From the IMG/VR virus record IMGVR_UViG_3300011112_000009, positions 1 through 25,130 of that record: a stretch of DNA of 25,130 nucleotides, one strand, 5' to 3'. This DNA comes from a virus. Below are positions 7,877 to 16,242 of this stretch, one piece after another. The notes under the pieces are model-generated. The model did no database searches, was not told the origin of the DNA, and saw only the letters and a program-made list of their open reading frames with translations. The translations under genes and the position numbers were made by a program. Every line of letters starts with the position of its first letter. Positions within the stretch are counted from its first letter, which is position 1.

Positions 7877-10800
7877 CTAGTTGTTGCGCTCTGAGGCGCG
7901 CTGAAGCATGCGCTCCATGTCTGCCTCGATCTGGCCCCTCGACTTGTTGAAGCCCGCCACGTCCGGGGTCGTGATGTTGAAGGTGGTGTTGAACACCTTG
8001 CTGCCCACGTCTTCGTTCATCTCGACCGGGATCGCCTTGTTGTTGTTCAGCGGAACGATGCCTTCGTTGGGAGCCAACATAGCAGGGAATCGGTCGCCGC
8101 CAGTAGTGGTGCCGCCATCCGCGAAGAACATGGGGTTGGTGAAGCTGTCGGCCCGGCCGAAGGCCGTGGGCTTGTCCGAGATCCCGCCCTTGGCGAAGAA
8201 CGGGATCACAGCCGAAACGATCAGCAGGAGGGCGGCCACGATCATCAGAAGGCTGGCCACGAGCAGGAGTCCCGAGCCCGCGAGCAGCAGGAAGCCTGCC
8301 ACGAACAGGATGGCACTGGCGGCAAGCTGAAGGACCGCAGCCACAGTCTGGAGCAGGGCCGCCACCAGGAGCAGACCTGCGGCAGCAATCAGGAGCCCGC
8401 CTGCCGTCAGCTGAAGGATGGCCGCCGAGATCAGGAGCGGCGCCGCGATCAGCATGAAGGACGCCGCCGAGATCAGCAGAGTGGCTGCTGTGAGCATGAG
8501 CCCGGCCGCCGTGGCCAGGATGGCTCCAGTGGCGATGTCTGCCGCCGCCGTGACGAGGCTGGTGACAACCTGCGCCAGGGCCTTGACCGCCTCGGTGGCG
8601 ACCGCCGTGAGGGCGGTGGTGATCGGCCCGATGATGGCCCCGGCCACATCGGTCAGGGCCGTGGCAGCGGTGGAGAGGAGGCTGGTGATGGAGGACGTGA
8701 GCGGCCCCAGGACGCTCTCAAGAGCCTGGCCGAGCCCAGCCCCGATGTCCCCAACCGCGCCGCCGACCGCGGATCCGATCTCCCCCACCACGTCTCCGAA
8801 CACCTCAGCCAGGCCGGTGATGAAGTCCCCCAGCTTCTGGAGGCCATTCACGATCGCGTCACCTACAGCCTTGAACGCCTTCTTGAGGCCGTCGATGATG
8901 CTGGTGGCGAGAGTCTTGAGCTGGCCCCCGATCTTGCTGAAGAAGTCGCCCAGGGCCGCCCCGAAGTTGTCGATCCGCATGAACAGGCCATCGAAAAGCC
9001 CCTTCTCCTGCGACCGGCCGGCAGTCCCCTCCTCCTTTGCGATGTCGGTGATGTCCTCGCCCAGGACCTTGGTGGCAGACAGGCCCGCGTCACAGCACTG
9101 CTTCGCCACGACGCTGCCCTCCTTGACCGCGTCCAGGACGCCGCTGTCCTTGATCTGGGCCGGCAGTGCGGCTGCCGCCTGAGCCTGAGCACCAGGGCCA
9201 CCTGCCGGAGCGCCGGGCACCGGCCCCCCAGCCAGCGCCTTCTGGATGTTTGCGAGCGCGCCAGACAGGGCCAGCTTCACACCGAGCTGGATGAACGTGT
9301 CCAGGATCGAGGCCGCGAACTCTCGGAACTCGAACTTCCCAGTCTTCACGAAGCTGACGATCTGGTCCTCCAGGTCCCCAAGGATGCTCCCGAACGCATC
9401 GCCGAACAGCTTGGCGGCATCGGTGCCCTCGTCGATGAAGTCCTTGAGCTGCTTGCTCAGCGCTGCTCCGATGTTGGTGCGCCTCTGCTTCTCCAGCTCC
9501 GCGTTCACCTCGATCAGCTTCTGCTGCTGTGCTGTGAGACCCGGGAGACCGGCTTCGATGGCCTTGTTGAGAAGCTCCTGGGCAAAGGCCGCGGCCTTGC
9601 GCTCGCGCGCACTCGCGCCCAGCAGCATGATCTCCAGCTGCACGTCCGCGATCAATGCCTCGGTGGTGATCTTCAGCTTCTTCTGTGCTGCGATTCGTCG
9701 TTCATCCTCCTTGAGCGCATCCATCGCCACCTTGGTCGCCTCTTTGTTGCTGAGGATCAGCATCTGCTCGACGCCCACGAGGTCGATGATCCCCTGCCGC
9801 TGGGTTGCACGGGCCTTGATGGTGTCCCTGACCGACACCAAGTTCGCTTCGGCGGCTGCCACGATGCCCTTCGCGTTCTCAACGATCGCAGAAGCGTTCT
9901 CTACACCCTCCACCTTGGAAGCCGCCAGGGCCTCCTTGAATTGCACCTGCGCCTTCGTAACCTCCGCAAGGGCCTTTACCTCCAAGTCCACGAGGGTCTT
10001 CGGCAGAGTCACCACCAGCTTGGCCTCTCGCAGCTGCTCGTTGATCTTGCGCTGTAGGTCGGCCGCCTCACCTACACCAAGGCTCAGGTCGCCGATCTTG
10101 ATGTTCAGCTTGTCGAACGCATCCTCGGCCACGTCCTTGAAGGCGGTGGTGCCCTTGGCGGTTTCATCCAGAGCGGTCTGAAGGGTCGCGCTCGCGCGGG
10201 CTATATCCCGGAGGGTCTTCTGAGCGGCTTCCAGCTCCTCCAGTTTTTTGAGGGCCTCCCCGAATTTGTTCGCTTCCTTGGTGGCCTCCACGAAGCCATC
10301 GACGATCTCTGGCAGTTGCTCTTCGGACAGTATCTCGGCCGCGACACTCGCCGCCGTGAACCCAGGCAACAGACCCTTGAGTGCGGCCCGGAACTTCTGG
10401 GTGGTGGTCAGGGCCTTGGATCCAAAGACATCGGCCAGCGTGGAGGTGCTCTTCCTCAGGACGCCGATCTCATTCGTGATCCGACCGATCGTGATGCGGG
10501 ACGCCTCGATCTGCTTGTTGGTGTCCTCGAACGCCTTCCGGAGTCCTGGTAGTTGCTGGAGAGCGATGTCACCGGTCGCGCCCTTGAGCCGCTCCAGGAT
10601 CTCGTTGCCCTTGTCGATCGCCGTGCTCATGTCCCCGACTTGCTTCGTGACCGCCGACGTCTCGTTCCTGAACTTGACAAAGAACACGGCAGCCGCACCC
10701 AGCAAAACAATAAAGGCACCGATCCCAGTGGCGAGGAGGGCGAACTTGAAGGCAATTAGGCCACCTGTGGCGACAGCGGTGGCAGCGGAAACGCCAAGAA

Positions 10801-12196
10801 TCGCTCCGGCGAACGCGGACCCGAGCGCAGTCAGGATGCTCAGGATCTTGAGCGCGATCAGAGCCTTGACGAAGATCACCAGAGCCTTGCCGGCGGTCTT
10901 TACGTTCTCCGCGATCTGGCGGAACTTGGCCGCGTTCTGATCGAGCGGGTCGAGGGTCCCATTGAACGCCTGGATGACTCCAGTGATCGTCTGGACGATG
11001 TCCCTGAAGGTCTTGTTCAGCTCCCCTGACCCCAGGATCACGTCCTCGATCACGGACCGCAGGAGCTTCAGATCCCCGGCCAGGTTATCTCTGGCGACCT
11101 TTGCGAACTCCTTGGCCCGGCCCTCCATGTCCTCCAGGGCTTCAGTGAAGCTCCCGGCCTCCTTGGACAGTCTCTGGAGGACCAAGAACGCGGGGCCGCC
11201 GCGAAGCCCGAAGACCTCCACGGCCTGGGCCGCGTCCAGGCTCCTGCCCTCGAACTTCTCCAAGGCGCCGACCAGGCCCTGCTCTCCGATCGCATCAGCA
11301 AGGCCCTCGGCGTCAATGCCTGCCTTCCTCAGAGTCTCGCCCGCCTTGGGGGTCGTGCTGGCCAGACCGATCAAGACACGCCGGAGGCCGGTGCCGGCCA
11401 GGGTGCCCTTGAGACCAGCGTCCGACAGCAGCCCGATGGCCGCTGAGGCTTCCTCGATCGAGACGCCCAAGCTGGCCGCGATCGGGGCCACGAACTTCAG
11501 GGCCTCACCCAGCTCCTGCACGTTGGTGTTGGCCTTCGTGATCGTGCCGGCGAAGATGTCGGCCACGCGCTGTGCATCGCTGGCATCCAGTCCGAATCCC
11601 CGGATGGCATTGGAGACGATATTGGCAGAGGTCGCCAGGTCAATCGCCCCGACCACCGCGAGGTCCAACACGGCCGCGACCGCGTTGATGGCTTCACCGG
11701 CGTCGAAGCCCGCCTGGGACAGGAGCCCAAAGGCGCCCGCCGCCTGGCTGGCTGTGAAGACCGTGGTGGCCCCCAGGTTCCGCACCGTGTCGTTGATGGC
11801 CGCGAAGGTGGGGTTGAGGTTCCCCATCAGGTCCCGCGCCAGCTCGCCCGTGATGGCCTGGACCCTCGACATGGCCTGGCCGAACTGGGCCGTGATACTG
11901 ATGGCCGCGATCAGCCCGATGCCCAATCCCAGGGCAGCCAGCGTGGCGGCGAACGTCCGGATGGTTGCAATCACCCTCGTGGTGGCGGCGCCGATCTTCT
12001 TCATGGCCGTGCCAATCGAGAAGCCAGCCACCTTCCCAGCCAACGCGGCCTTGAGCAGCTGGGCCCCCATCTCCTTGAGACGCAAGGAGACGGCCTTCAC
12101 CGTCACGCCCAGCTTCTTGAACTGGGCGCCGCTGGTCTTCAGAACCCGGGCCGCGTCGGACTTGAAGCGGATCAGGAAGCGCAGTTCTCGCTGCAC
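7877..12196 (-). CDS. Tail tape measure protein
   Basis: This is a 1439-residue protein, the largest in the window. Residues about 115-300 carry the common tape-measure core, with NLGATTVFTASQAAGAFGLL, AVAAVLDLAVV and LKGTLAGTGLRRVLIGLAS. Hydrophobic segments lie near 80-105 and 440-507. Long charged helical stretches cover about 520-950. Residues 1230-1334 are 15 tandem hydrophobic heptads (separate entry). The C-terminus, with FNTTFNITTPDVAGFNKSRGQ, is typical of the family. Tape measures set tail length and are extruded during DNA entry; at the usual 0.15 nm per residue this predicts a tail of roughly 215 nm. The start is GTG at 12196 with GAGGAGGGA about 10 bases upstream. The position after the chaperone genes supports the call. 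Confidence 0.95.
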   Translation of the reverse strand: MQRELRFLIRFKSDAARVLKTSGAQFKKLGVTVKAVSLRLKEMGAQLLKAALAGKVAGFSIGTAMKKIGAATTRVIATIRTFAATLAALGLGIGLIAAISITAQFGQAMSRVQAITGELARDLMGNLNPTFAAINDTVRNLGATTVFTASQAAGAFGLLSQAGFDAGEAINAVAAVLDLAVVGAIDLATSANIVSNAIRGFGLDASDAQRVADIFAGTITKANTNVQELGEALKFVAPIAASLGVSIEEASAAIGLLSDAGLKGTLAGTGLRRVLIGLASTTPKAGETLRKAGIDAEGLADAIGEQGLVGALEKFEGRSLDAAQAVEVFGLRGGPAFLVLQRLSKEAGSFTEALEDMEGRAKEFAKVARDNLAGDLKLLRSVIEDVILGSGELNKTFRDIVQTITGVIQAFNGTLDPLDQNAAKFRQIAENVKTAGKALVIFVKALIALKILSILTALGSAFAGAILGVSAATAVATGGLIAFKFALLATGIGAFIVLLGAAAVFFVKFRNETSAVTKQVGDMSTAIDKGNEILERLKGATGDIALQQLPGLRKAFEDTNKQIEASRITIGRITNEIGVLRKSTSTLADVFGSKALTTTQKFRAALKGLLPGFTAASVAAEILSEEQLPEIVDGFVEATKEANKFGEALKKLEELEAAQKTLRDIARASATLQTALDETAKGTTAFKDVAEDAFDKLNIKIGDLSLGVGEAADLQRKINEQLREAKLVVTLPKTLVDLEVKALAEVTKAQVQFKEALAASKVEGVENASAIVENAKGIVAAAEANLVSVRDTIKARATQRQGIIDLVGVEQMLILSNKEATKVAMDALKEDERRIAAQKKLKITTEALIADVQLEIMLLGASARERKAAAFAQELLNKAIEAGLPGLTAQQQKLIEVNAELEKQRRTNIGAALSKQLKDFIDEGTDAAKLFGDAFGSILGDLEDQIVSFVKTGKFEFREFAASILDTFIQLGVKLALSGALANIQKALAGGPVPGAPAGGPGAQAQAAAALPAQIKDSGVLDAVKEGSVVAKQCCDAGLSATKVLGEDITDIAKEEGTAGRSQEKGLFDGLFMRIDNFGAALGDFFSKIGGQLKTLATSIIDGLKKAFKAVGDAIVNGLQKLGDFITGLAEVFGDVVGEIGSAVGGAVGDIGAGLGQALESVLGPLTSSITSLLSTAATALTDVAGAIIGPITTALTAVATEAVKALAQVVTSLVTAAADIATGAILATAAGLMLTAATLLISAASFMLIAAPLLISAAILQLTAGGLLIAAAGLLLVAALLQTVAAVLQLAASAILFVAGFLLLAGSGLLLVASLLMIVAALLLIVSAVIPFFAKGGISDKPTAFGRADSFTNPMFFADGGTTTGGDRFPAMLAPNEGIVPLNNNKAIPVEMNEDVGSKVFNTTFNITTPDVAGFNKSRGQIEADMERMLQRASERNN
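8195..8509 (-). repeat. Degenerate 21-bp tandem repeat encoding 15 hydrophobic heptads
   Basis: Residues 1230-1334 of the tape measure divide without gaps into 15 units of seven residues. Examples are AAGLMLT, AATLLIS, AASFMLI, AAPLLIS, AAILQLT, AGGLLIA, AAGLLLV, AALLQTV, AAVLQLA, AALLLIV. Small residues occupy positions 1-2 and large aliphatic ones positions 4-7. There is no charged residue until the segment ends in PFFAKGG. The DNA shows the matching 21-base period, with units such as gatcagcaggagggcggcc on the plus strand. Confidence 0.85.
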
Positions 12197-12226
12197 AGGC
12201 GCATCCCTCCTCGTTGCCAGCCTAGC

Positions 12227-12646
12227 TTAGCGGCGTCGTCCTCGCTTCCCCCGGTAGCCCGCGGGCTTCCGATTGGTCTTGCTGGCCTTCTGGCCGGACT
12301 TGGTCTTGTTGGCCCTGGCTTCCCGCTCCCGCTTCCTCTGCTTGTTGCGCTCGGCGTCGTCCAGGGCGATGTCGATGATCAGGGCGCAGCCCACCAGGCG
12401 GTTGGCCTGGTCCAGGACCGTCCCGGCATCAGGCAGGTACTGCTTGGAATACCAGCGATATAGCAGGAAAATCTGGCTGAACTGCTGCGGATCCTCGAAA
12501 TACGGCCGCATCGGGCAGCGTTTCATGATCTGCCCGTCGAACTCTACCGGCTGCTGGGGCGGGGCATCGCAGCCCCGCACCTTCTTCATCGACTCGCTGC
12601 ACTTCGAGCAGACGTAGTTGGGCAGAAGCTCCCGGGCCAGGACCAC
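12227..12646 (-). CDS. Probable second tail assembly chaperone (GT-type extension)
   Basis: This is a 139-residue frame immediately before the tape measure, the usual place of the second chaperone product. Near the N-terminus it has CSKC (13-16), Cys26 and Cys44, a possible zinc-binding set. The C-terminal 50 residues are highly basic (RKREREARANKTKSG, ending RGKRGRRR). The frame is -1 relative to the preceding gene and is open across that gene's stop, so it could be made as a frameshift extension. Independent initiation would use a GTG at 12646, with only GAGG placed too close upstream. Homology is not obvious by eye; the function comes from position and frame relation. Confidence 0.65.
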   Translation of the reverse strand: MVLARELLPNYVCSKCSESMKKVRGCDAPPQQPVEFDGQIMKRCPMRPYFEDPQQFSQIFLLYRWYSKQYLPDAGTVLDQANRLVGCALIIDIALDDAERNKQRKREREARANKTKSGQKASKTNRKPAGYRGKRGRRR

Positions 12647-12676
12647 CTGCCTCAGGTTTTTAGGACGATCTCGGTC
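12646..12676 (-). other. Candidate -1 ribosomal frameshift site between chaperone genes
   Basis: The end of the upstream gene reads GTC CTA AAA ACC TGA, with five consecutive A residues. The downstream frame is -1 and reads CCT AAA AAC CTG AGG through the stop, then joins the next protein without interruption. Lysine codon AAA can re-pair after a one-base backward slip. This is not a canonical X XXY YYZ heptamer, so efficiency is uncertain. Confidence 0.45.
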
Positions 12677-13107
12677 GGGGTGTTGAACTTCTCGATGGCC
12701 TCGGACAGCTCCCGCATCAGCTCCTGACCCAGGCGGTCCAGGGCGTCATCGTGGGCGCAGAGGATCTCCTTGCCCCCGAGCTGCTTCTTGATGGTCTTGA
12801 ACGCGACCTCGTTGCCCTCGAAGTCCACGAACCGGTCCCACCCGCGAAGGGCGAACTGCACCGTGAGGTACACGGACTGGTTGGGCCGGAACTCCGCGAC
12901 CATGTCGGGGTTCTTCGGGTCCTCGCTGTTCTCCCTGTCGGGCTTGAACGAGGTGGACGCATCCTTGATCTGGGTCATCTGCCTGGCCGACAGAGTCCCC
13001 AACTTGAACACCGTGGCCTCATCGGCCTCCTTGTCGGTGCCCTTGGACGGATCCAGATCGGACACGTAGTCCTGGACCTGGTCCATTGTCAGTGCGCGAA
13101 TCGCCAT
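12652..13107 (-). CDS. Tail assembly chaperone
   Basis: This 151-residue soluble protein lies between the tail-tube gene and the tape measure, where siphophages encode the chaperone that coats the tape measure. It is mostly helical and acidic, with LSARQMTQIKDAS, VYLTVQFALRGWDRF and FDNT-free C-terminal text ending FNTPTEIVLKT. The region ALRGWDRFVDFEGNEVAF is familiar from tail chaperone and DUF-type proteins of such phages. The start has GGAGGAGGAAACCC before the ATG, a strong ribosome site. The gene begins after a hairpin terminator, so its transcription must come from readthrough or a local promoter. A CTAAAAAC run precedes the TGA stop. Confidence 0.7.
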   Translation of the reverse strand: MAIRALTMDQVQDYVSDLDPSKGTDKEADEATVFKLGTLSARQMTQIKDASTSFKPDRENSEDPKNPDMVAEFRPNQSVYLTVQFALRGWDRFVDFEGNEVAFKTIKKQLGGKEILCAHDDALDRLGQELMRELSEAIEKFNTPTEIVLKT

Positions 13108-13123
13108 GGGTTTCCTCCTCCAT

Positions 13124-13161
13124 GAATAAGACGACGCCCGGGACGTTGCTGCCCCGGGCGT
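13124..13161 (-). terminator. Hairpin terminator after the tail-tube gene
   Basis: On the minus strand ACGCCCGGGGC pairs with GTCCCGGGCGT: 11 pairs with one G-U, and a six-base loop AGCAAC. The stem is followed by CGTCTTATTC. It starts 25 bases after the tail-tube TAA. The T tract is weak, so termination may be partial, or the hairpin may protect the mRNA 3' end. Confidence 0.72.
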
Positions 13162-13185
13162 GTCCTGTCAAGTGGAGGTGACGAC

Positions 13186-14868
13186 TTAGTAGAAGGAGAT
13201 CCGGATCTCGTCGTCCTCGAAGGCAGGCGCGCTGCCGCTGAACCGGAGGTCAACCTCCAGGACCCGGAGGCCGTCCCGGTCGGCGTAGCTCAGCCCGTTG
13301 TACTGCACGCTGTCCGAGTCGAAGCGGACGATGTTCCCGCGCAGGGTCCCGACCTTCACGTGCCAGCCCAGGACGTCCGCGGTGCTCAGGATGCCCCAGA
13401 AGTCATGGGTGGCCACCAGCTCCAGCTCGGGGTCAATGCTGCCCACGGGCTCCCGGCCGGTGATGATCACGCCCTTGAAGGCGTCCGCCTCGTTGATGCA
13501 CTCACGGATCACGACGTCATTGGCCAGGTCGAAGTTGAAGCTGGCCGCGCAGAGGCTGTTGATGGATCCGTTGATCTGGTCCTCGTAGGTGTCGCAGACC
13601 GGGAAGACGTCGGCCGCCGGCACCTGAGCTGCGGGCGCCGTGGCATCCACGTCCTGGTTGACCACCAGCTCAGCCAGCTCGACCTGCACCGGGATCTGGG
13701 TCTCGAAGATGGCCGACGGGATGGCGGCATCCGTGACCACCTCGAAGTTCCCGGTGAACTCGAAGTTGAAGTTGGCCAGCTCTCCACCCGTGCCCTCGAC
13801 GTTGAACGTGCCCCGCGAGGCCGTCATGCGATGCAGGATCCCGTCGAAGAACATGTGGATCGTGACAGACTCGAAGCCCGTGCTGATCGGATCGTACTCC
13901 GTTCCGGTGGGCTTGGTGACTGCCGTGTGGGCGTCGTTCAGGTCGAGGTCGGTGGCGAAGGTCGGGATCACGCTGTGCCCGCTGGCGCCGAGCGTCAGGG
14001 ACGTGACCGCCGTGGTCACGACCGTGCTGGCCAGCGTATTGATGAAGGCATCCACTGTCACAACCCCGGCCGCATTGACCGCGTCCATGTCGGAGTGGGC
14101 GTCCACTGCCGCCACGACATCGTCCCCGAGCGTGGTGGCTGAGGTGCCGGTCGCCGTCACGGTGAACCGCAGCCCCATGACCGTGACCCGCCAGACGGCG
14201 CCAACCGAGAAGCCCGACAGGCCCGTGAAGTCGTAGACCACAGACTGCGGGTCCGTGGCGTCGTCCACCGTGGCCGCACCCGAGATGGTGCCGACCGAGC
14301 TGATCAGCTCCACGCAGAAGGTCTCCGTGGTGATCCGATCCTCGTCCTGGGCCGCATCCACGAGCTGGTCCTCCGGGAAGTAGCCTCCCGTGACCCGGAT
14401 CTCTGCCGTGGCCGAGGCGCCCGCCAGCGTGGTGCGCAGCCGGTAATCGCCCTCCCGGATGATCGCGTTGTTGCCGCCAGCCGCAAAGGTGACGACTGCG
14501 CCCGTATTTCCGCTGTCCGCCGTGACGTCCGTGCGCCCGTTGGTCGTGCCGTTGGTCGTGATCGCAGTCTCGGCGAAGCCGCAGGCCCGGAGCAACACGC
14601 CCAGGCGGGGCGGGGTCGAGCCGTCGAAGCTGCCATTGGACCGGACCTCGTGCACGAACGTCATAGAGGCAATCTTCCGGCCGGCCGCGACCGGGAGCGG
14701 AGAGAGCGAGTTACGTGCGAAGTTCCGGATGATCTCCGTGATGTCCACGCTGAAGTCCGGGTCAGCGACCAAGAAGGCGTCGGTGGCGGGATCCGGAATC
14801 GGATCCACACCAAAGGTCACCTCGATCTCTGCGAGGACCAGCGCGCGTTGAGTCAGAATCTCGGCCAT
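13186..14868 (-). CDS. Major tail tube-like protein with enlarged central region
   Basis: This is a 560-residue protein. The N-terminal 100 residues (LTQRALVLAEIEVTFGVDP, ARNSLSPLPVAAGRKIAS, PRLGVLLRACGF) and the last 120 residues (ATHDFWGIL, WHVKVGTLRGNIVRFDS, GLRVLEVDLRFSG) match the phage tail tube pattern seen upstream of chaperone and tape-measure genes. Common versions are about 300-400 residues. The extra length lies at about 100-345 and is beta-rich and Thr/Val/Ala-rich, possibly an outward-facing decoration on the tube. The start has AGGAGGGACTGAGAC before the ATG. The TAA stop and the terminator 25 bases further suggest high expression. Confidence 0.8.
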   Translation of the reverse strand: MAEILTQRALVLAEIEVTFGVDPIPDPATDAFLVADPDFSVDITEIIRNFARNSLSPLPVAAGRKIASMTFVHEVRSNGSFDGSTPPRLGVLLRACGFAETAITTNGTTNGRTDVTADSGNTGAVVTFAAGGNNAIIREGDYRLRTTLAGASATAEIRVTGGYFPEDQLVDAAQDEDRITTETFCVELISSVGTISGAATVDDATDPQSVVYDFTGLSGFSVGAVWRVTVMGLRFTVTATGTSATTLGDDVVAAVDAHSDMDAVNAAGVVTVDAFINTLASTVVTTAVTSLTLGASGHSVIPTFATDLDLNDAHTAVTKPTGTEYDPISTGFESVTIHMFFDGILHRMTASRGTFNVEGTGGELANFNFEFTGNFEVVTDAAIPSAIFETQIPVQVELAELVVNQDVDATAPAAQVPAADVFPVCDTYEDQINGSINSLCAASFNFDLANDVVIRECINEADAFKGVIITGREPVGSIDPELELVATHDFWGILSTADVLGWHVKVGTLRGNIVRFDSDSVQYNGLSYADRDGLRVLEVDLRFSGSAPAFEDDEIRISFY

Positions 14869-14881
14869 GTCTCAGTCCCTC

Positions 14882-15151
14882 CTAAGCCTCAACGCCGCCT
14901 CGCGTGGGCTCTTCGACTCTTACCCGGTTGCCCTGGTCGTCCAGGATGTACCGGCCACCACTCTTGGGGCGGGCTCCAGCGGTCGGCGCCTTCGGCTCCG
15001 GCCTGTCCTGTGGAATCGCCACATGACGACTAGGAGCAGGCTCGGGCTCCGGCTCGGGGGCCTTCTCGGCCTCCTCTACCTCAGCCTCGGGCTCAACCTC
15101 CAGCTTGTCGTCTTCGACCCAGCCATCGCTGTCCCAGCGTCCACCAGCCAC
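14882..15151 (-). CDS. Small acidic proline/glutamate-rich protein, unknown function
   Basis: This 89-residue protein is not recognised. It begins AGGRWDSDGW, then has an acidic run rich in Glu-Pro (EKAPEPEPEPAPS). It ends with SGGRYILDDQGNRVRVEEP, a phrase seen in small phage proteins placed near tail genes. It is probably largely disordered. The start is GTG at 15151 with GAGGAGGGATCTG upstream, which supports real translation. It lies between a probable tail terminator and the tail tube. Structural, accessory or assembly roles are all possible. Confidence 0.6.
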   Translation of the reverse strand: MAGGRWDSDGWVEDDKLEVEPEAEVEEAEKAPEPEPEPAPSRHVAIPQDRPEPKAPTAGARPKSGGRYILDDQGNRVRVEEPTRGGVEA

Positions 15152-15184
15152 CAGATCCCTCCTCTAGCGTCCGAAAGGGTAGCC

Positions 15185-15718
15185 TCAGACCCGCGGGGAC
15201 ACCAGCAGCCGCGGATCATTGACCCCGTGCTTGTAGAGGATGTTGTAGAAGACCGCGCCGTTGATCTTCCGGTCGGCGTAGCCATCAATGAACATCTGGT
15301 TCCGGATCTCCTCCACGTTCTCAGAGAGCTGCCGGTCCTGGAGGGACCTCTTGCCATCGTCTGGCTCCGTGAGGTTCAGGTCCTCCCGCATCTTGCGCTG
15401 GATGTCGGTCATGACCTTGTTGCCGACCGAGCTGGGCTCCTCGCCATCGTCCACCCAGGCGAAGAACTCCAGGACCACGGTCAGAATGGCCACGATCTGC
15501 TGGATCTTGGGGTTCTTCTGCTCATCCGTGTCCAGGATCGCCAGGCTGTACTTGCCCTCGGTCTCGTGGATGCCCTCCAGAGAGCTGCCCCTGGTCACCA
15601 CCCCGAAGGTCACCTGGAACGGATCGGACGTCGGCTGCCCCTGTTCAATCTCGTCCATGCGCCGCCGGACCTCGCGCATGATCCGCTCTCGCCTGCTCAG
15701 CTCATTCAGCTCCGGCAC
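15185..15718 (-). CDS. Probable tail terminator/neck protein
   Basis: This 177-residue protein has an N-terminal helix (SRRERIMREVRRRMDEI) and a beta-rich middle (FQVTFGVVTRG, KYSLAILDTDEQ). A region at 70-90 has VAILTVVLEFFAW, and the tail ends GVNDPRLLVSPRV. Size, helix-beta order and position between the connector genes and the tail tube fit tail terminator proteins, but no diagnostic motif is visible. The start is a GTG at 15718 after GGAGGCTGAT, and it overlaps the end of the HNH gene by 13 bases. Confidence 0.5.
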   Translation of the reverse strand: MPELNELSRRERIMREVRRRMDEIEQGQPTSDPFQVTFGVVTRGSSLEGIHETEGKYSLAILDTDEQKNPKIQQIVAILTVVLEFFAWVDDGEEPSSVGNKVMTDIQRKMREDLNLTEPDDGKRSLQDRQLSENVEEIRNQMFIDGYADRKINGAVFYNILYKHGVNDPRLLVSPRV

Positions 15719-16242
15719 ATCAGCCTCCAGTAGTTCTTCGCGCCTTCAAGATGATCCAGGTGCGGCTCGTAATCCTGAGCCCGCAGAGTAGCCTCCATGC
15801 CGGTCTTCTTCCTGTGGCACAGCTGGCAGAGGGTCCAGACCCACTCCAGGGTGTGCTTGCCCCCGTCAGTCAGGGGCACGATGTGGTCCATCTCCCAGAG
15901 CGACTTGGCCACATCGAACCCGATCTTGCGCAACATACGGCCGAAGGGTGTGTGCGGCTTGTAGCCGTACTCCCAGCCCTCTCGGTTGAGCTGCCGCTGG
16001 GCCAGGCCACAGTCGAACCCACAGACCGCGCAGATGCCCATATCACGGACACGCACCCGGGAGCGCAGGACCTGGTGGTCGTTGGACATCATCTCCTTGT
16101 GGCAGTCCGGGTGCCACCGGCGCCGGCAGTTCTGGTTGCCGTCTGGCTTCAGGATCGGCTCCCCGCACCACCGGCAAGTCCCCCAGGGAGCGCCCGGGTG
16201 GCGGGCGTCAATCATCTCCTGGAGAGGGCGGCGCCGGCTCAT
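15706..16242 (-). CDS. HNH endonuclease
   Basis: This 178-residue protein has two cysteine-rich elements, with C23/C26 (CRWCGEP) followed by RRRWHPDC, and a second with C71/C74 (GICAVCGFDCG). The nuclease core at 116-147 reads WEMDHIVPLTDGG, then TLCQLCHRKKT, with Asp119-His120 and Cys139/Cys142/His143. The usual central Asn of the HNH motif is not obvious: the site reads LEWVWTLC where LxNLQTLC is common. Phage HNH enzymes can act in genome packaging or as homing nucleases. This one overlaps the upstream gene by ATGA and the downstream gene by 13 bases, so it is part of the operon rather than a loose insertion. Confidence 0.85.
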   Translation of the reverse strand: MSRRRPLQEMIDARHPGAPWGTCRWCGEPILKPDGNQNCRRRWHPDCHKEMMSNDHQVLRSRVRVRDMGICAVCGFDCGLAQRQLNREGWEYGYKPHTPFGRMLRKIGFDVAKSLWEMDHIVPLTDGGKHTLEWVWTLCQLCHRKKTGMEATLRAQDYEPHLDHLEGAKNYWRLMCRS

